The notes: generated by a model not told the origin, from the letters alone. DNA of 64,000 nucleotides from Ctenosaura bakeri (GCA_948474755.1 CAOLHI010000614.1:310001-374000); one strand, 5' to 3'; numbered from the stretch's first letter, positions 34,353 through 47,063 are shown. Program-made: numbers and translations.

Positions 34353-35262
34353 TGTTACTGTAGTTTCTAGCCTGGACTTGTGGGACACTAGATATCACTT
34401 TGATATCAATAATTCAGCCTTCTTTACCTATTCCTCTCCACGTGCTGCGAGGTTCCCCGGACAAGCTCGCAGACAGGCACAGCCGCTAATCACTGTAATA
34501 TTCCAAACAAATACAGGCAGGCCAGAAATAGCTGTCCCGCCGCTTCAGGAGACCTCAAAGGCAAGTATCCTATTATGTATGCACACTACTTACAAAGAAC
34601 TCCCTGCCCTGAGCAGGCAGCTTGATTAAGATGAATCCTTATCTGTCAAGCACTCTGTGTTTGCATACTGGCTACTCTATTGATAATTCGGACTTAACTC
34701 AATCATGCTAAATTCTGACCTTTGGGAGGCTTTGTTTCCAGCCTGAAACTCATTGTTTTCCCCAAGTACGGACTAGCCTACGGCCACATTTTCCCCTATA
34801 AAAAACCCTGACTTTGAGAACTTCTTCAGATAGCTCCCGACTTCCATCCCGCCTTGCTGCTGCTTTGCCTGGTGAGCCTTCCCCTCAGTCCCACGTACTG
34901 AGAACTCCATATCTCTGAACTTCTGCTGCTGACTACCTTGGCTTCAGGACAGGTGTAGTATTACCCAAACCAACAACTCCTCTGAAAATCCCTCTATCCC
35001 ACTCCAACCTTTATTGCTATAGTTATCTGTGTGAGTGTGTTGCATACACTGTTTGATTGTACCTTAATAAAAACAATTATTATTATTTCACTTCTGTTTG
35101 CTCCTTGACTCGGCCTGACCCCGCAGACATTGGGTAAAAAATCTCACCCCGTTGCCCTGCCTCTCGTATTGCTGGCTTGTGCTCTTTGCTAATTTCCCCA
35201 ACTTGTATAATTTGGAGAGCACTTAGGTGTCCCTCGTGGGACCCCCAGAAATCAGGGTAACA
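34353..35262 (+). mobile_element. Solo LTR (family A) with 4-bp TSD
   Basis: This 910-bp unit begins TGTTACTGTAG and ends ATCAGGGTAACA, flanked by CATT at 34349-34352 and 35263-35266. It has a TATA box (TATAAAAA, 34797-34804) and AATAAA (35066-35071), followed by CTCGGCCTGACCCCG. No primer-binding site or gag/pol sequence adjoins, so it is a solo LTR. The 4-bp duplication suits class I endogenous retroviruses or some Gypsy elements. Confidence 0.9.
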
Positions 35263-35279
35263 CATTGGCTGGAGGCAGT

Positions 35280-35665
35280 GGCATACTGATCCTTCACAGT
35301 GCCCAGGGCAAAGGGGTGTGCTGAGAGGAGGTGGGCAGAGCAAGTGGTGGGCAGAAGTGGGTGTGGTGAGCAGAGGAAGTGGGTGAAGCAAGCAGCAGTA
35401 GGTGGGGGGCGGTGAGTGGAAGTGGGTGTGGCAAGCGGGCGGGCAGAAGTAGGTGTGGTGAACAGTGGCGGGCAGGTGGAGTGTGTGGAGGTGGGTGGGG
35501 TGAGTGGGCAGGCAGAAGTTGGAGGGGCAAGCAGCGGAAGTGGGCAGGGTGAGTGACAGTGAGCAAGGGGGGTGAGTGAGGGTGGGCTGGGCAAGTGGCG
35601 AGTGGAAGTTGGTGGGGTGAGCAGTGGGTGGAGGTGGATGGGGTGAGCCGCAGTGGGGGCCAGGC
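35280..35665. repeat. Degenerate GTGGG-rich minisatellite
   Basis: Imperfect units such as GGGCAGAAGTGGGTGTGGTG repeat about 15 times. The reverse strand is open in several frames and yields Pro/His/Thr-rich pseudo-proteins, which explains the long minus-strand open frames here. Confidence 0.8.
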
Positions 35666-36097
35666 AGGGGGATTTCTCTTTTTTGCACCTCCCTGACATT
35701 GGTACCCAGGGCATGAACCCCAGTTGCTCCACTCTAGATTTGCCCCTGACTAGAGGCCAATTTCTCCCTCCCCCATGATTTTGGGTAAGATGAGGGTTCT
35801 GTAAAGGTTTCAGGGAAGTGTGTTTTTGTGTGGTTAGGTAGGGTTTAGTGTGTTTTTCAGGGAAACAGTCACTAAATATACTGAGCCAAAACTGTGGGGA
35901 ATTTTGGGGGCTGGGGGCTGGTAGGGGGCTTTGAGGGATGCCTTCAGTGTATGGGCCACACATTTCCCACCCCGGATGCCCATTCCAGCAACAGACTGGG
36001 CAAAGGTGAATGTAACCCGATACACTTAGGAATGGAAGTTAATGGCCCAAATTCTACATTGCCTACTTAATTACAGATGTATAACATCTCTTGGAAG

Positions 36098-36292
36098 AGT
36101 CAGTGTGGCGTAGTGGTTTGAGCACTGGATTACAACCATGGAGACCCAGGGTTCAATTTCCCACTTAGCTATAGAAAGGTACTGGCTGACCTTTGGTGTG
36201 TCACACACTCTTAGCCCCAGAAAACCCCATGATAGGTTTGCCTTATGGTCACCATAAGTTGGAAATGACTTGAAAGCACACAACAACATCTC
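36098..36292 (+). mobile_element. Sauria-type tRNA SINE
   Basis: GAGTCAGTGTGGCGTAGTGG head, CAGGGTTCAATTTCCCAC B box and a CTTGAAAGCACACAACAACA end. Part of the body is deleted. Confidence 0.9.
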
Positions 36293-36304
36293 TTGGCCTG
36301 ATAC

Positions 36305-36585
36305 CTTCCCAGTCCACCTTAACAGCCAGCAGCCAGACTGGATGAAGGATGTCTGTTCAGCTGGTGATTGGGGTGCAAGAGAGATGACATTTCCAACCTG
36401 TTCCTGCCAGTAAGCAAAGCTAAGAGAAGGATTTGTGATGAGAGTCTTGGTTCTGATTGTCACAGCCTCACTTGCTGATAGGAGAGGGTTGGAAATGTCA
36501 TCTTCTTTGCCTCTGAATGGCAGCTGAACAGACTTCCTTCACCCAGTCTGGCTGCTGGCTGTTAAGGTGGACTAGGGTCGCATTT
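36305..36585. mobile_element. Foldback element with about 100-bp arms
   Basis: The left arm has CAGTCCACCTTAACAGCCAG, and the right arm ends CTGGCTGTTAAGGTGGACTA. Inner parts also pair (GATGACATTTCCAACC with GGTTGGAAATGTCATC). The loop is about 36400-36480. No clear target duplication was seen. Confidence 0.8.
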
Positions 36586-37663
36586 ATATAGGTTTCCACT
36601 AAGATTACAGAGTCTGAATGAATACAGAGTAACTATGGATCTGTTACTCTACATTACAAACCTGAAACTGCAATACTGAATGCGAGCAAGTATTTCTCTT
36701 GCTTTGCATTATACTGCACTCTTCTCAAAGGAGCAGATATATGTTTTGGACATACTTTTGGACCAGAAGCATCAGCCAGATACAAAGGAGATGTTGATTA
36801 TTGAAGCTGGTATGTTTCTCAATTTGTATTATATTACCTTCTCCGCTGTGCAATATAATGATCAGGGGTACACTTTTCTTTCTGGGGAAGGATGAGCCAC
36901 GGCTATGCTGCCTCAGTCACAATGACTGGTACCAGGCTGGACTATGGTTAACATGGTATATACAAAACTGCATTTGAAAACAATTCAGAATAGATTCAAA
37001 GTGCAGCCAGGCACATCAATGGGATCCTATAATGTTTATGTGGAATACTGAACCTCTTCTCAGTTTCAGGGAACAAAACATTCCAGTTTAAGTCCTAGGT
37101 CCCAATTATTTCGGCAACCACTACTGCATATAAGCCCACCAGGATCAGTAGATGGGACTCTGTCTGAGCTCCTTTGTTTATGTCAAGTGAGATATGTAGA
37201 TTAAGTAAATGGGACAAAACTCCCTCTTTATTGGTGCCAGGCTGACACATTTTGTTTTAATCTTAATCCTACTTTTGTTTAAATGGAAACCACTACATTG
37301 TATTGCCCCTACCATTTGAATTTGTCCAAATATATCTGAAGCATCTCACTCCAATTCACTGTTTGGGCTTTTTTTAAATCTTTGAAGCAGATATACTCCC
37401 TCCCCAAACTGTGGAGAGCAATTATTGTCAAAAATGATAGTGCTAGTATTCTTCTCAGGTGCAAGAGACAGGCTCGTACGTACCCATATAGTTCAACATT
37501 TCAGAAATGAAAACTGGCACACGTGCGGTCAACCAACATCAGATCAGATCAGGATGGAGGCTATTCATACCATCATTTATACCAAGGATGTCAAAGGTGT
37601 GGTCCTCCAGACATTACTGGACTGCACCTCTCATAGTCCTTCACCATCAGTTATGTTGACTAG

Positions 37664-38193
37664 GGCCCTTTCCTCATGAGGTAAGTGAATCACTCTATGC
37701 CGTTACTTATCAGCTTTTCTTGGGTCCGAAGTAACGCACACTGTTCCTTGAGCCCTTCCACAGGGCTCCTCCATTAGTGCAGGGTGAACTGGAGCAGTGC
37801 GAGGTCTGTAGATCCACACTGCTCTGGCTCAAAATGGCAGCTTTCTGTGGCTTCCGGGTCAAAATGGTGGCTTCTAGTGTCTTCCCGGGAGTGGACCAAC
37901 TGCTGACACTGGCCATGCCCACAGCCCACCCTCCGCTGATTGCAGGGTTGCATTGGTGCGAGCCTGCGCATCTGCACAGGTAAGTAAGAACACAATGGCG
38001 CATTCCAGAAAATGTAAAGACCAGAATTTTCTGGCCTTTACTTAGCGTGATGGAGGACCACTTGGGGGCGGGTTGGATCTGACTGAGGTATGGAACTAAG
38101 TTAAATAATCTGCACCTAGTCCGATCCAAGGTGCGGGCGACCTCCATGCCAGGACGCCTTGGCCCATTTTAACTGCCTAGTGCGGAAAGGGCT
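37664..38193. mobile_element. Longer Harbinger-like MITE
   Basis: Left GGCCCTTTCCTCATGAGG and right CCTAGTGCGGAAAGGGCT are imperfect inverted repeats, with TAG at 37661-37663 and 38194-38196. The interior is GC-richer than its surroundings and related to 29595-30041. Confidence 0.8.
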
Positions 38194-39544
38194 TAGGACT
38201 CAACACTCCAACAAACACTGAAGGGCTGCGCTTTATCCAATCCCTGTTCTAGATTGGAAAACCCACAGGTGGAACCTATCTTGTCTTTATTGATCTTATA
38301 TAAACTATTCTCTTCAGATGAAGCATGGGGAAAAGCAGGCAGAATACACACACGCTCACACACACGCACACAAAACCTGAACTTGGGGGTATGTAGACAG
38401 TCAGTGCTGCTGCATTTGAGAAGCTTTTGACCCTGATTATTCATCTGAAGCACTTCCTCATGCATCCAGGTCCAGGTTAATATTCTGTCAAGACATCTCT
38501 CTGACACAGTAGGAGCAGATTCCCCCCTTGCCATTACTATTTGTTGCCAAAAGAGGCTAGAAAGGGCAATCATATTTTTCCAGAAAATCAACATGCACAA
38601 GGAAGCTCACTAAGACTGCATGGTGTATGGCAAGTTTAAAACTGAAGAAAATTCCTTACTGGGTGGGCATCAAAGTGGATTTCCCCTTTCCATAATCTGG
38701 CAGCATAATCCTATTACGGTTACTCAGAAGTAGGTCCCACTGAGTTCAGGGAAGTTTGCTGCCACATAAGCATGCCGAGGATTGTGAACTCAGTCACTCA
38801 ATTTTATTATTTCAGTCCAAAGCCATGACAAATTCCCATCTCCCTTTACGTAATCTAGTTATTCAGAAAACCAGATTTGGAAGGCAATATCTCCTGACTA
38901 TTAAACAGAAGGGTTTGGTCTTCACTGTTCCTAACACTGTTCCTGTAAAGAGGAGGACTAAAAAAAAAAAAATGAAAGTCACTCTTATTTGCTAGCACAA
39001 TTTTGTAATTATTCATACAGCAACGCTACAGATTATGATTTCAACATTAATCAAATTGCAGTTACATTGTGCTTGACAGCTCATCTTCAAATTCCAGCCT
39101 TTCCGATGTCCTTATTAGACAGGAAGGAATTATTTTAGCTTTATTGAAGCGAGAGTCCCTCTCCCTCTGTCTCCCTCCCTTGTCCTTGTGCAAACCAAAT
39201 TTATATGGAACTAACAGAGAGCCCTCAGAGTCTAATGACAAAATGTAGCTTGCTGTGAAAACAGATTTATCTAAATTGTGTCATTTTTGACACATTAGCA
39301 ATTATCTTGTGTTTGGATTTGGAAGGGAAAAACATATACACACCTCCGTTCATCATACTCGGCATATTAACCTTCCACAATGAACGGGTGAGAGGAAAAA
39401 GTTGCAATAATGGTGGCTCTGGAATGGAACCTATTGAAGTTAAGAGTGAAACTGTTTTTCAGCAGTGAGGGTAAGTGTGAAGTCACACACACACATACCC
39501 ACCACTTAACAACTGCAATATCAAAGTGACCTCCCTAGGTGGAA

Positions 39545-39770
39545 GAAGAGGAGGTACAGTGTAATGGCTGAGTACTGGAGTGAAACTTTGGGAGATCTGG
39601 GTTCTAGTCCTCCCTGCCTGCACCAGGAGATTTATCGGGTGCCTTTGGCTTAGACTCAGTGGGTGAGTTTGGACCTCTCAGCATTAACTACTTCACAAAG
39701 TAACTGTGAGGATAAAGTGGAGAGGAGGAGAGCAGTGTGTAGCATCTTGAGTATGAATAATAAATATAAC
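39545..39770 (+). mobile_element. tRNA SINE, same type as the DIRS-interrupted copy
   Basis: It carries GGTACAGTGTAATGGCTGAG, then GGGTTCTAGTCCTCCC as B box. The late body AACTGTGAGGATAAAGTGG and GAGCAGTGTGTAGCATCTTG follow. It ends in AATAATAAATA. Confidence 0.7.
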
Positions 39771-39852
39771 AGAGTGTGTGTGCCATGTCATTTTCTGTCT
39801 GCAGTGCTGAATGTTTGAATGATTATGGAGCAAGGGCTGAAGCAGGTCATGT

Positions 39853-40020
39853 TGTTGTTGTGTGCCTTCAAGTTATTTCCACCTTACGGTATCATGGGAT
39901 TTTTCTGAGGCTGAGAGGGTGAGGCACCCAGGGTCACCCACTGGATTTCCATGGCTGAGCAGGGAATCGAACCCTGGTCCCCAAGGTCATAGTCAAACCA
40001 CTACACTGTGCTGGCTCTCA
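39853..40020 (-). mobile_element. Sauria-type tRNA SINE
   Basis: GTTGTTGTTGTGTGCCTTCA tail, then CACCCACTGGATTTCCATGG and ACCACTACACTGTGCTGGCT head, in reverse orientation. Confidence 0.9.
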
Positions 40021-40082
40021 AAGCAGGTTATAGATTACCACAATTTCTGTTGATCAGAGTTTTGCAAGGACCCTGTCCCTGG

Positions 40083-40292
40083 GAGCCCTTTCACACTACA
40101 GAATTATAGCACTGTGATTTCACATTAACTGCTGTGGCAACATCCTATGGTATCCTGGGATTTCCAGTTGAGGGAGGGACCCTTAGAATCCTCAGCCAGG
40201 GAGCTCCTTTGTTGCCTCTCACCAAACTACCAATCTCAGGATTCCGTAGGCAGTTAAAATGGAAACAATTGTATAGTGTGAAAGAATCCCAG
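40083..40292. mobile_element. MITE, CCCTTTCACACTACAG type
   Basis: Ends CCCTTTCACACTACAGAATT and AATTGTATAGTGTGAAAG are inverted. The interior has GGTATCCTGGGATTTCC mirrored by AATCTCAGGATTCC. It is a sister of 2576-2790. Confidence 0.82.
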
Positions 40293-40865
40293 GAAGCTCA
40301 TGTGCTATGGGAATATTGATGGGAATATGGATGTGATTAGTAGCCCATTAAACAGCATAAGATGGCATAAAGGTAGGGAGTGGGAAACATTTTTGGGATG
40401 GGAGGTGGATTCCCACACGTTTCCACGTGGGCTGGTTGAAAGTAGGGGATAGAGCTATTCCCCTCAAGGTTAATGGGATTTCCACAATCAAAACTTCACT
40501 GCTCTTATATCTTCCCTGTGTAAGTAAGAGGAGGAGCACACCTACAAGATGACTGTTTTTAAGATCCTGGGAAAAGATGAGTAGGTGAACATCTTTGTAA
40601 CCTCAGGAAGGAAAGAGTCAGTACCTTGGTGGAGAAAGATCATACTGTATTTCATATATGGTTTTAATCAGGAGTGTTAACCAAGAGAATGATCAGGTTC
40701 AATGTGGAGAAAAAGAAAAAGAAATAATGGATTCTGTGGCGAGTGGTTCTTAACCTATTCTTTACTGGGGACCCCTTGTAAATACAATTGGTTGTCAAGG
40801 AGACCTCCAAGACTTAACTCAAGATTTAAACATAAAACATATTCAAATATTTATTTATTAATGGC

Positions 40866-41066
40866 TTCTAGAGACTAGGATTCAAATCCCCACTCAAACA
40901 TAAGAGATGCCCTTGGGCAAGCCATATTCCCCAGCCTCAGATGACGGCAAAGGCAAACCCCCACTGAACAAATCTTTCAAAATAACAACAACAACCCCTG
41001 TGATAGGTTCACCTCAGGGTTGCCATAAGTCAGAAGTGACTTGAAGGCACACAACAACAAAGTGCC
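40866..41066 (+). mobile_element. Sauria-type SINE, 5'-truncated
   Basis: From GAGACTAGGATTCAAATCCC to CTTGAAGGCACACAACAACA. An AACAACAACAAC insertion lies within the body near 40983. Confidence 0.85.
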
Positions 41067-41099
41067 ACTGACAGGAGGAGGTTCTTTCAAGCCATCATG

Positions 41100-41310
41100 T
41101 CTGTTCCCTTTGAAAATTGATTTATGACAACCTTAAGGCAAACCTATCATGGGGGTTTTCTTGGCAAGATCTCTTGCATTTGCCTTTCTCTGAGGCTGAG
41201 AGAGTGTGACTTTTCCGAAGTCACCCAGTGAGTTTCCATGGCTAAGTGCAATTCAGTTCCATGGCTAAGTGGAGACCAGGGATTCAAACCCTAGTCTCTA
41301 GAATCATAGT
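41100..41310 (-). mobile_element. Sauria-type SINE
   Basis: Reverse copy with TTATGACAACCTTAAGGC, TTCTTGGCAAGATCTCTTGC and GTCACCCAGTGAGTTTCC. The head side is locally duplicated (TTCCATGGCTAAGTG twice). Confidence 0.8.
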
Positions 41311-42316
41311 TTGGGCATGCACATGCCTTTTGCTATGTCGCTTTTATGTGGGACACAGCAGTGGGTGTGTGCATATGGGTGCTGAAACTGCTCCCTCATT
41401 TGCAAACAAGGGAGTGGTTTCAGCATCCACAACCCCCACTGCTGCATCCCTGAGCTTCGCAAACCCCCTGTGAAGGCTCTGTGGACCCCCAGGAGTTCAC
41501 AGACCCAGCAGTTAAGAACCAACATGAAACTGATGGTAGCCTCTGGATTTTGGACAACTCCCTTTCTCCCTTGCAGATTTCAGAGCTGTCTAAAAGCCAA
41601 CTTCAGAGGTGTTTGCAGTCCTCTGGAGTAGATTTAGGACTGCTTATGGGGCCGCACTCTAGATAAGTCTCTTCTATGAGTAGCTGCCAGTGCTGGATAC
41701 AGCCCTGAGACTAGAGACTAGTTCTAGATAGTCTGTATGAGAAGCTTGATTCCCCTCCATCCCATTACTTGGTTGCATTTGTCATTTGCTGTCATGGGAC
41801 TCGCTCAGAGCATTTGCTAGGATGAATTTTTGATAACTATCTTTGACTTCTAGAAAGGCTAATAGTGGCTGCATTTCCCATCGGCAACTTACTTAATTCT
41901 CTGTTCTTCCACCAGTCACTCTTGCTGCTGCATCAGATTTGCCGAAAGGAACTTGCCTGAGATCACTGCAGGTTTTTTTTGAACAATATTCTAAGGTTTC
42001 TAGATGTCTATTACTTCCAAGCTATTTAGATTTAGAAAAACCTTGAAATGTTTGATCTAATTCAGATATCAGGTATGTCTGGTATGAGTGGTTTGTGGCT
42101 GTTCTTATAGACACTAATGTATTTTTGTATCTTGGTTGTGTTCCATTTTTCTAGATAACCCCAATAAAGGCCTTTTGGTGGGCTAAAAAATATTAAGTTC
42201 ATAATAAAATGACCTTCAAGATTTTTAAAAGTTGTCTTCCTTTTTTGGATTGCCATCAGCCTGCCAATTCTCTCTGACCATTGTATCTACAAGATAGACA
42301 TTCACTTCACAGTTCT

Positions 42317-42493
42317 TTTTTTTTTTTTAAAGGAACGGTCTTTTTTTATTAATAATTTTTATTGATTATACAACAAAGAAAAAAAAAACAAAACCCCCCC
42401 CCAAAAAATAAAACACCATGTGATATACATATAGTGAAACAAAACAAAAATTTCAACCGACGCAAACTTATATTATTATTTCTCTCTATTACC
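42317..42493 (-). mobile_element. 5'-truncated LINE-type retroinsertion with 15-bp TSD
   Basis: A poly-T start (poly-A on the minus strand) is followed by AT-rich sequence ending near TATTATTATTTCTC. The 15-bp duplication TCACTTCACAGTTCT is exact at 42302-42316 and 42494-42508. This is the signature of LINE-machinery insertion. The body resembles an L1-type 3' UTR but is too short to assign. Confidence 0.85.
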
Positions 42494-42849
42494 TCACTTC
42501 ACAGTTCTAAGAACTTAGGGTTCCCAGATCTCAGGATCTTTTCTTTGGGCCTGGAGGACAGAGTGTTGCCCTAAACAATAATTGCATGCTGCTCAATACA
42601 CTGTTGCAGGACATTCCTTTTGCCCCCCACTTCCTGGCTTAGAGTACAAGTCCCATGTTTTGCTAAAAGCAGTTCTGATAGAGGTTTTAAAAACAGGACT
42701 GTGAAAAGTTGGGTTTTTTTTTTCAAAGCAGAGCTTTATAAACTTAATTTTCAATGAGAGAAGTAATTTCTCATTTGTTACACCTCATGCTTTTTATTTG
42801 AATTACATGCTCTGAGCAAGTGCTGTCGATGGCCAATGCTTTAATACAC

Positions 42850-43321
42850 TAGTCCCTCTGCATTCATGAGAGTTCAGGGCACAGAACCCTTGTGAAAATG
42901 GAAAAAAATGAATAATTCCCCCCCCAATTCCTCTTCCCTTTCCCTCTGGAGCTTCCCTCTCCCTTTCCTTTGCCTCTGACCCTGGCATGGGGTGGGGGAA
43001 AGAAAAAAACAACCTGAAAGGTTTACAAGCACTTTCCTCTCAGATAGAGAAGAGGAGAATTCTGGAGTTCTAATTACTTCTAGTAGCCATCTTGATAAAG
43101 GAGCACTTGATCAATCAACAGCCAATACATAGCTGAATGTGGAACCACATGGTAGAGAGGGCACACTTTCAGCAGCGGGAGGGGGCTTTGCTCAACCAAA
43201 AGGAAAAACATCCATTTTAAACACAAGTTTTACAAGCCTGGGGTGAGGAATGCAAGGCAAGCACCTGCCTTGTAAATAAATTCATGAAGGTCAAACTTAT
43301 GAATGTGGAGGGAGGACTGAA
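42850..43321. mobile_element. Pogo/Tigger-like MITE
   Basis: AGTCCCTCTGCATTCATGAG on the left and TGTGGAGGGAGGACTG on the right are inverted. AACCCTTGTGAAAATGG is shared with the copy at 30472. Confidence 0.72.
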
Positions 43322-43771
43322 TATGATTGTTAAAGATAGAGTGGGCAAAGAGTGCTCTGTGGGACCTCTAAGGCTTGGAGGGCTTGGAACCCCCAAAGAA
43401 GTCCTCAAAGCCCCCAGATGCTCCCTGAATTAATTTTTGGTCCTATTTTTGGGTGATATTTTTGCCCCAAACCTGCTTCCCCCAAAGCCTTCCTCCAATG
43501 TCCCAACACACACAGAGACATCAATAAAACAAATGGCTAAAATGGTGGCCAGAAATGATATTGCATCACTTAGAGAACACCAAAATGTGCTGGTGTGGAC
43601 TGCTGGGCTGTCAAAGGAAGGAAAATTGGCCCTGCCCTGTGTCTTTAAACTGGAGTAAGACATCAGCAGGCCTCACCCCCTTTAATACTACCAAATGCCT
43701 CCAATCTCATAGGGCTCACCCTTTGAGACATGTATGTTATAAGGATTTGGTCTTGAAATCCCAGAGTCTGA

Positions 43772-43973
43772 GACCATTTCCGCCCTACTCTGTTATAGTG
43801 CTATTATTCCACTCTCAACATCCTGTGGAAACTTGGGGTTGGTAGTTTACTGAGGTCCAAGAGTTCTTTGGCTGCGAATTCTAAATGCCCCTCCCTAAAC
43901 TGCAAACCCCAGGATTCCATAGGATGTTGAAAGTGGAATAATAGCACTATAACGGTATAGCGCGGAAATAGCC
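43772..43973. mobile_element. Harbinger-like palindromic MITE
   Basis: GACCATTTCCGCCCTACTC to TAGCGCGGAAATAGCC. The flanking triplets are TGA and TAA, so the duplication is imperfect. The family core is well kept. Confidence 0.87.
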
Positions 43974-45477
43974 TAAGAAGCTCTTGACCTGGTAATCCTA
44001 AAGAGCACTCTTAAAACATGTTAGATGCATGCCTGACACACAAATCCTGATTCTGCTGGTCACTCTTACTGGAGTAGCCCCATTCAATCAATGGGATTTA
44101 ACTAAAGGTTGACTCACTGTTCAACAGTTGAGTCAATGGAGCTACTCTAGTTGGGACAGCCAATAGTATTCAGGCTAATGTGTGATGAGGTCATAAATGA
44201 AAGAAAGTATAGTCTGCTTTGGAAGCTAATTCCTTCCCTCCCTTCCTGTCTTCCGAAGGGCTTCTGAGAAACCCCAAGGGAACGGCAGGGGAAGGAGCAG
44301 AAGTAACTATTATCCAATTCTCAGTAGAAGCCCTTTCCACCTCAGCTGTGAGGCACTATCCTGCCCTCATGAAGTCATGTACAGAAAACAAAAGGATACA
44401 GCAGAGGGAAAAAGAGAGAGTATATAAACAGTTAAGCAAAGAGCATGCCAGCCCAAATGGAGAACAGAGGTAGAGCAAACTTGGCTAAAATTGGATGCAG
44501 ACTGCTTGTAGCCCCACCCATCTATCTGCATAATGGAACCAACCATCAGTGACATGCTTTTTTCCCTCACTTCTCAAACTCAGCTCTTTCCTTTATGGCT
44601 CATATTTTACTGTGTAAACCAGAGGACAGGTCAAACAACTGAATTTTCTAAGCCCATCTGGGAGGCTTTTTCTTTTTTGATGGAGAACAGCTTAAAAATT
44701 CTGCAAACAAACCCAGTTAATATTATTTAAAAAGACAGCTGATGGGAACTGATTATGAGATGTCCTGTGGTTACTCTTTTAAGACAGTCCACAGGTCCTA
44801 TCAGGGTGTGTATTGATCCATTTCTTTGTTCTTACTCTCAGAAAGACTGTAAACATTTTGTGAGGTGGAAGGAGTGTTTGCAATGATGTGGAGAAAAGAG
44901 CCTAATCCATGATGATAAGTTGAAATTAGGGAGCACTTTAAAATATCCTCAACTTGAATGATGTTAACATGTAAATAGGATGTAAACTACCAGGAAGGAA
45001 ACTAATTATCATTAATTAATGGGTACATATCATCCCATGTATTGATTACTATGGCTTGCTGGCATTCCTAAAATCAATTGAACAAGTTAATCATTGTCTC
45101 TTAAAACGCCTGGCATTTATCAGAAATTACTTTTAACGTAAGAGCAGCCTTACTGGTTCAAAATCAATAACCTTTTCAAAGAGTGGCCAGTTTTTCATGG
45201 TACAGTTAAAATGTCAAGAATTCAAGGATAATAGCAGAGTGCCCTGGTCAACAATGACCTCTCCCAAGTTCTGATATGATTATAGCAAGGGGATGTGTGC
45301 CACTGTGACCATGGTGATCCTAAAGGTGTTTATTTGGCAATGCACTCCATTAAAACCCCTATGATTTAAATTGTAAGCAAAAGTGTTGAGAATTAATTAA
45401 TTACAGGTATCTGTTATCACTATATTGTTCCCTAGCATTTGGAAGATCACTGGACCATATACATTTATATTGTGGCA

Positions 45478-46025
45478 GTCAGGCTGTATCTGGAGTATGG
45501 TGGAGTTCTGAACGCCACATTTTAAGAAGAATATTGACAAACTGCAATATTTCCAGAGGAGGACAATCTGACCAGAGAAGAGTATCAAGCTGGATGCCAA
45601 GTCCTTTGAGGAATGGTTTAAAGAGCTGTTTACCTTAGAGATGATGAGTTTGGGGGAGAGGTGGTAAGTCTTCAAATATCAGAATGATTGCCAGGCATAA
45701 GATGAAATGGACTTGGATGAAATGGCACTAGCCAACAGGACTAGAATCTGTGGGTTGGACTTGCAGAGAAATGGGTTTCTACTGAACATCAGGAGAAACA
45801 TTCTAGTAGTATGTACTGTTTGCGATTGGCCCAGAATCTCTTGGCACACAGTTGGTTCTTCTTCAGTGGCTGCACTGAAGCCATAGCTTAATGGCCAACT
45901 ATCAGGGAGGGATGATATGATGGCACTCTGAATTGAAGAGTCTGTGTTTAAGGAGGGATCTGGACCTCTAAGAACCCTTCTAACTGTATGAAATAATTTC
46001 TATGAAATTCTATAATTCTGTGAAA
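45478..46025 (+). mobile_element. CR1 LINE 3' end
   Basis: ATTTTAAGAAGAATATTGAC, TTTCCAGAGGAGGACAATC, CTGAACATCAGGAGAAACAT and the terminal TATGAAATTCTATAATTCTG are the ordered landmarks of the CR1 3' region. It is 5'-truncated and diverged. No intact ORF2 remains. Confidence 0.9.
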
Positions 46026-46345
46026 AATCCCCCCTCACAGTTATAAAGTCATCCATGTTACAATTAATTCCAGAGGCTTGCTGTGTGGAAATATATCTCC
46101 ATTATTAATTTAGAACTGGAATTGCATCAAGAGGCTAGTACTACATGGCATATTATGATGGTTCCTTCTCAGTTTTTCCTCCCAGGTAAGTCAGGGTTGC
46201 ATATGCAGGTGTTATACTCCCACTTGCTTTTTAACTGAGAAGTTCTAGACATTTAGATTGTCTGTCCTTTCCTGGTCCATTGCTCAGTTATTTAAAAAAT
46301 GGACCTTTTGTGATGGCCAAATCTTCACTTCTGTCTTTTAACTAC

Positions 46346-46810
46346 ATTTGGCCCTCCACATTTGGCAGGATTAGGAGTGGAGGAGCCTCACAAAAGTGGA
46401 AAAAAAATCACAAGTGTATTTGTGTCTGTGGGAAGAGGCCAAGGCATGGTGGGGAGAACAGGCAATGAGGATCCAAACCAGGTCAGAGAAGGGAGAGAGT
46501 AGGAGGGATGGGTTGCCATGGGGTCCTATACTTGCTGTCTCTCACCATCTTCTTCCTTGGGTGTTGGGTGGTATCAGGAAAGAATTTGCACTACTGAGAA
46601 ATTGGATTGCAATCTGTCCTTAGTCAGCCGGGCAGTGGCTAGTGGAGGAGGATGAGGACCAGTGGTGGGTTTTTAAAGGGCTGTATGGCCTGATCAGAGC
46701 TGCTGAGAGAGAAGGTTCCCCCAGAAAAGAAGCGTCTAAGGTGTGAGGGGTTGAAGAAATTCAAAAATGATCAAATCTGTGAAGGACAAACCTACAAATG
46801 TGAAGGGCCA
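46346..46810. mobile_element. Pogo/Tigger-like MITE
   Basis: TTTGGCCCTCCACATTTGGC and the mirror ACAAATGTGAAGGGCCAAC. Subterminal CACAAAAGTGGAAAAAAAAT. Related to 15480-15770. Confidence 0.75.
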
Positions 46811-46847
46811 ACGGGTACTCTCTAATCTGTGAATGAGAAGCAGCACT

Positions 46848-47063
46848 GTGTAGTGGTTTATGTATTGGACGAGGACCTCAGGAGACTGGGGTCTGAATCC
46901 TTGCTCAGCCACGGAGAATCAGTGGGTGACCTTTGGCAAGTCCCACTCTTTCAGTCTCAGAGGAAGGCAACAGCAAATCTCTTCTGAACAAATCTTGCCA
47001 ATAAAACTCCCTGACGGGTGATCATAGATCAGAAATGACTGAAAGGAGACAGCAACAAATTTG
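46848..47063 (+). mobile_element. Sauria-type tRNA SINE
   Basis: GCAGCACTGTGTAGTGGTTT head, GGTCTGAATCCTTGCTC B box and GAAAGGAGACAGCAACAA end. Confidence 0.88.

Noticed and set aside
35083..35963. Long minus-strand open frames (Pro/His/Thr-rich)
   Set aside because: They are translations of the GTGGG minisatellite and the adjacent LTR end, low-complexity with no domain.
44097..44140. Short inverted repeat TTGACTCA/TTGAGTCAA
   Set aside because: Only 8-9 bp, within expectation for a window of this size.
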